Assembly (NCBI GenBank): GCA_034336665.1
Contig: JAPFBE010000013.1
Location: forward strand, 23,477,056 to 23,541,055
Length of the DNA: 64,000 bases
Direction: 5' to 3'
DNA from: Luscinia megarhynchos
Lineage: Eukaryota; Chordata; Aves; Passeriformes; Turdidae
Shown: piece after piece, positions 62,750-64,000 of the stretch
Layout of the letters: each line of letters opens with the position of its first letter
Position numbering within the stretch: the stretch's first letter is position 1
Notes under the pieces: generated by a model
What the model saw: the letters and a program-made list of their open reading frames with translations, nothing else
Told to the model about the DNA's origin: nothing
Database searches by the model: none
Program-made: the position numbers and the translations under genes

Positions 62750-63430
62750 CCACAGTGTGCTTTGCTGGATGAAACTGGGCGACGGGAGCCCAGCGGCTGC
62801 GCGGACACTGCCACAAAGCCCAGAAGACCTCGCCAGCATGGACCCAGTGCAGCCTTCTCGCCCAGCCCGTAGGCCCAGCGTACGGCCCTGCTCTAACCGA
62901 GGGTTCAGAGGCAACTCCTCTGTGCCCTTTCCCCTTCCCGAGAGCTGTCCCCAGGTGTGACCTCAGGAGGCACATCGCCCCTGCAGCCCGAGGCACCTCG
63001 GAACTCCTCCCTGACAGCGCACCCACACAGCCCCTCATCGAGCACCGCGCCCATCGCAATCCACGGAAACCCGGCCGTGCGCCTGCGCTGAGGCCGCGCG
63101 CGTTTCCGCTTCCCCCGGCGGCCGCCCGGGAAGGAGGGCGGTAGCGGCATCCCGGCTGCTCTGCCCGTAGTCTGCGCCACATCGCGCTTCCCGCCCTTCT
63201 CCTTCAGCTTCGCGAGGGCACGGCCGCCGCTCCGCCCCCCGGGGATGCGCTGCTTGGCGGCCGCTCGTCGGAGCTGCGCGGCGGGCGGGCAGCGGGATGG
63301 AGGTGGAGGAGGCGTTCCCGCTGGTGGGGCAGATGGGCCCTTACCAGGTGTACCTGTGCGTCCTGCTGGCTGTGCTCCTCCAGGTGAGAGGCCGCCCTTC
63401 CCGCCTGCTCTTGTCCTGAGGGGGAAGCAG
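62750..63430 (+). promoter_or_regulatory. SLC22A15: CpG-island promoter of SLC22A15
   Basis: CpG density rises from about 62,750 and is highest at 63,000-63,310, ending in exon 1. It holds an NRF1-like GTGCGCCTGCGC (63,077-63,088) and an E2F-like TTCCCGCCC (63,188-63,196), with no TATA box in view. This is a housekeeping-type promoter with dispersed starts. The start site is not known. An upstream ATG at 63,245 is out of frame with the SLC22A15 start. Confidence 0.65.
63297..63383 (+). CDS. SLC22A15: SLC22A15 coding exon 1 (partial gene)
   Basis: The exon encodes the first 29 residues of a solute carrier family 22 member; it opens MEVEEAF and ends YLCVLLAVLLQ. It matches human SLC22A15 as I recall it at about 23 of 29 positions. 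The last 12 residues begin transmembrane helix 1 of the major-facilitator fold. The start codon has G at -3 and at +4. The exon ends after a whole codon with a strong donor, CAG|GTGAGAG (GT at 63,384). In mammals the protein is a plasma-membrane transporter of zwitterions such as ergothioneine and carnitine. All further exons lie beyond the window. The exon is too short to stand out as an open frame by itself. Confidence 0.92.
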
Positions 63431-64000
63431 TGCCGGGGGGGGAGTGCTCTGGGTGCGGTGGACAGCTGTTCCCGAAGTGTTGGGTGCATGTCCCTTCGGT
63501 GAGTGCTGCCTGGTGCGAAGGCTGGTGTGGGAGGGCTTCTGCTGGGGGCTCCTGGTGGCACTAACAAGTCTTCCCCTCTGGGTCTGTCCTGTAGTAGTGT
63601 GCTGCGGTCCTGGGACACAGGTGACCTCTGCCCAAAGGCAGCGCTCAGTTCTGCAGAGTGAATATGGAGCAAGTAGCTGATGCTCTCTCTGCCGTATTGA
63701 CTGAGCAGTTACACCTTGTGTCACTGGTGGAACACATTAGGAGCTGGTCAGGTGAAGGGCTGGCTGAGGTTAAACTGAGGTTTCTGTGGCCTTGACTGGA
63801 AGATGCGGACTTCTGTAAGAGGCTGTGCTGGGAATCCTTCACAACCTAAAGTTAATGAGCTAGGCTGGGAATATCTAGGTTGCATGTGACTTGATTGTCG
63901 CTAATAAAGTGACAGGTGGCCACTGATACCTCAGCGTGCAGAAGCTCTCATGTAACCAGCTGAACAGCGATGATTGCTTATGGTGCTTTGATTTGCCTTG
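63384..64000 (+). other. SLC22A15: Start of SLC22A15 intron 1
   Basis: Sequence after the GTGAGAG donor at 63,384; GC content falls gradually. No further exon recognised. Minus-strand frames running over 62,905-63,724 are shadows of the GC-rich promoter. Confidence 0.75.

Noticed and set aside
62905..63672. 255-codon minus-strand frame across the SLC22A15 promoter
   Set aside because: It is a shadow of the CpG island, rich in Pro/Arg/Gly, overlaps true exon 1 and its intron, and has no recognisable domain.
1..64000. CRISPR arrays, operons, tRNA or rRNA genes, prokaryotic or phage systems
   Set aside because: The window is vertebrate nuclear DNA; tandem repeats are microsatellites without spacers, and no tRNA cloverleaf or rRNA segment was recognised by eye.

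Overview
This is vertebrate nuclear DNA, almost certainly from a bird. The evidence is one intact protein-coding exon of a vertebrate neuronal bHLH gene (NHLH2), the first coding exon of a vertebrate SLC22 transporter (SLC22A15), and several 5'-truncated CR1 LINE copies that end in the avian-type ATTCTATGATTCTGTGA-like tail. No Alu/B1/MIR-type SINE was recognised. NHLH2 next to SLC22A15, transcribed away from each other, matches the gene order I know from the human 1p13 region. The species cannot be fixed from this window.

Layout. Bases 1 to about 13,850 are intergenic, with one old antisense CR1-type fragment (about 7,780-8,540) and no gene I can support. NHLH2 lies on the minus strand: 3'UTR about 13,850-15,027, a single coding exon 15,028-15,456, a likely splice acceptor just upstream, an inferred 5' intron rich in microsatellites, and an inferred non-coding first exon and promoter in a second CpG island around 17,700-18,300. 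From about 18,300 to 62,700 there is a gene-free stretch of roughly 44 kb holding young and old CR1 fragments, several simple repeats, one probable solo LTR (about 55,900-56,460), one orphan CpG island (about 56,930-57,290), and AT-rich blocks that look like conserved non-coding regulatory DNA by composition only. A third promoter-type CpG island starts near 62,750 and leads into SLC22A15 coding exon 1 (63,297-63,383, plus strand); the window ends in its first intron.

How it fits together. NHLH2 is a hypothalamic and neuronal transcription factor and SLC22A15 is a plasma-membrane organic-zwitterion transporter; no functional link between them is implied. A long non-coding flank is common for developmental regulators such as NHLH2, and the non-coding blocks flagged here are candidate NHLH2 enhancers.

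Limits. Most open reading frames here are short chance frames in non-coding DNA or antisense shadows of the CpG islands. I found no CRISPR array, operon, tRNA, rRNA or convincing novel system. CNE, repeat-boundary, UTR and first-exon calls are inferences without alignments or transcript data.
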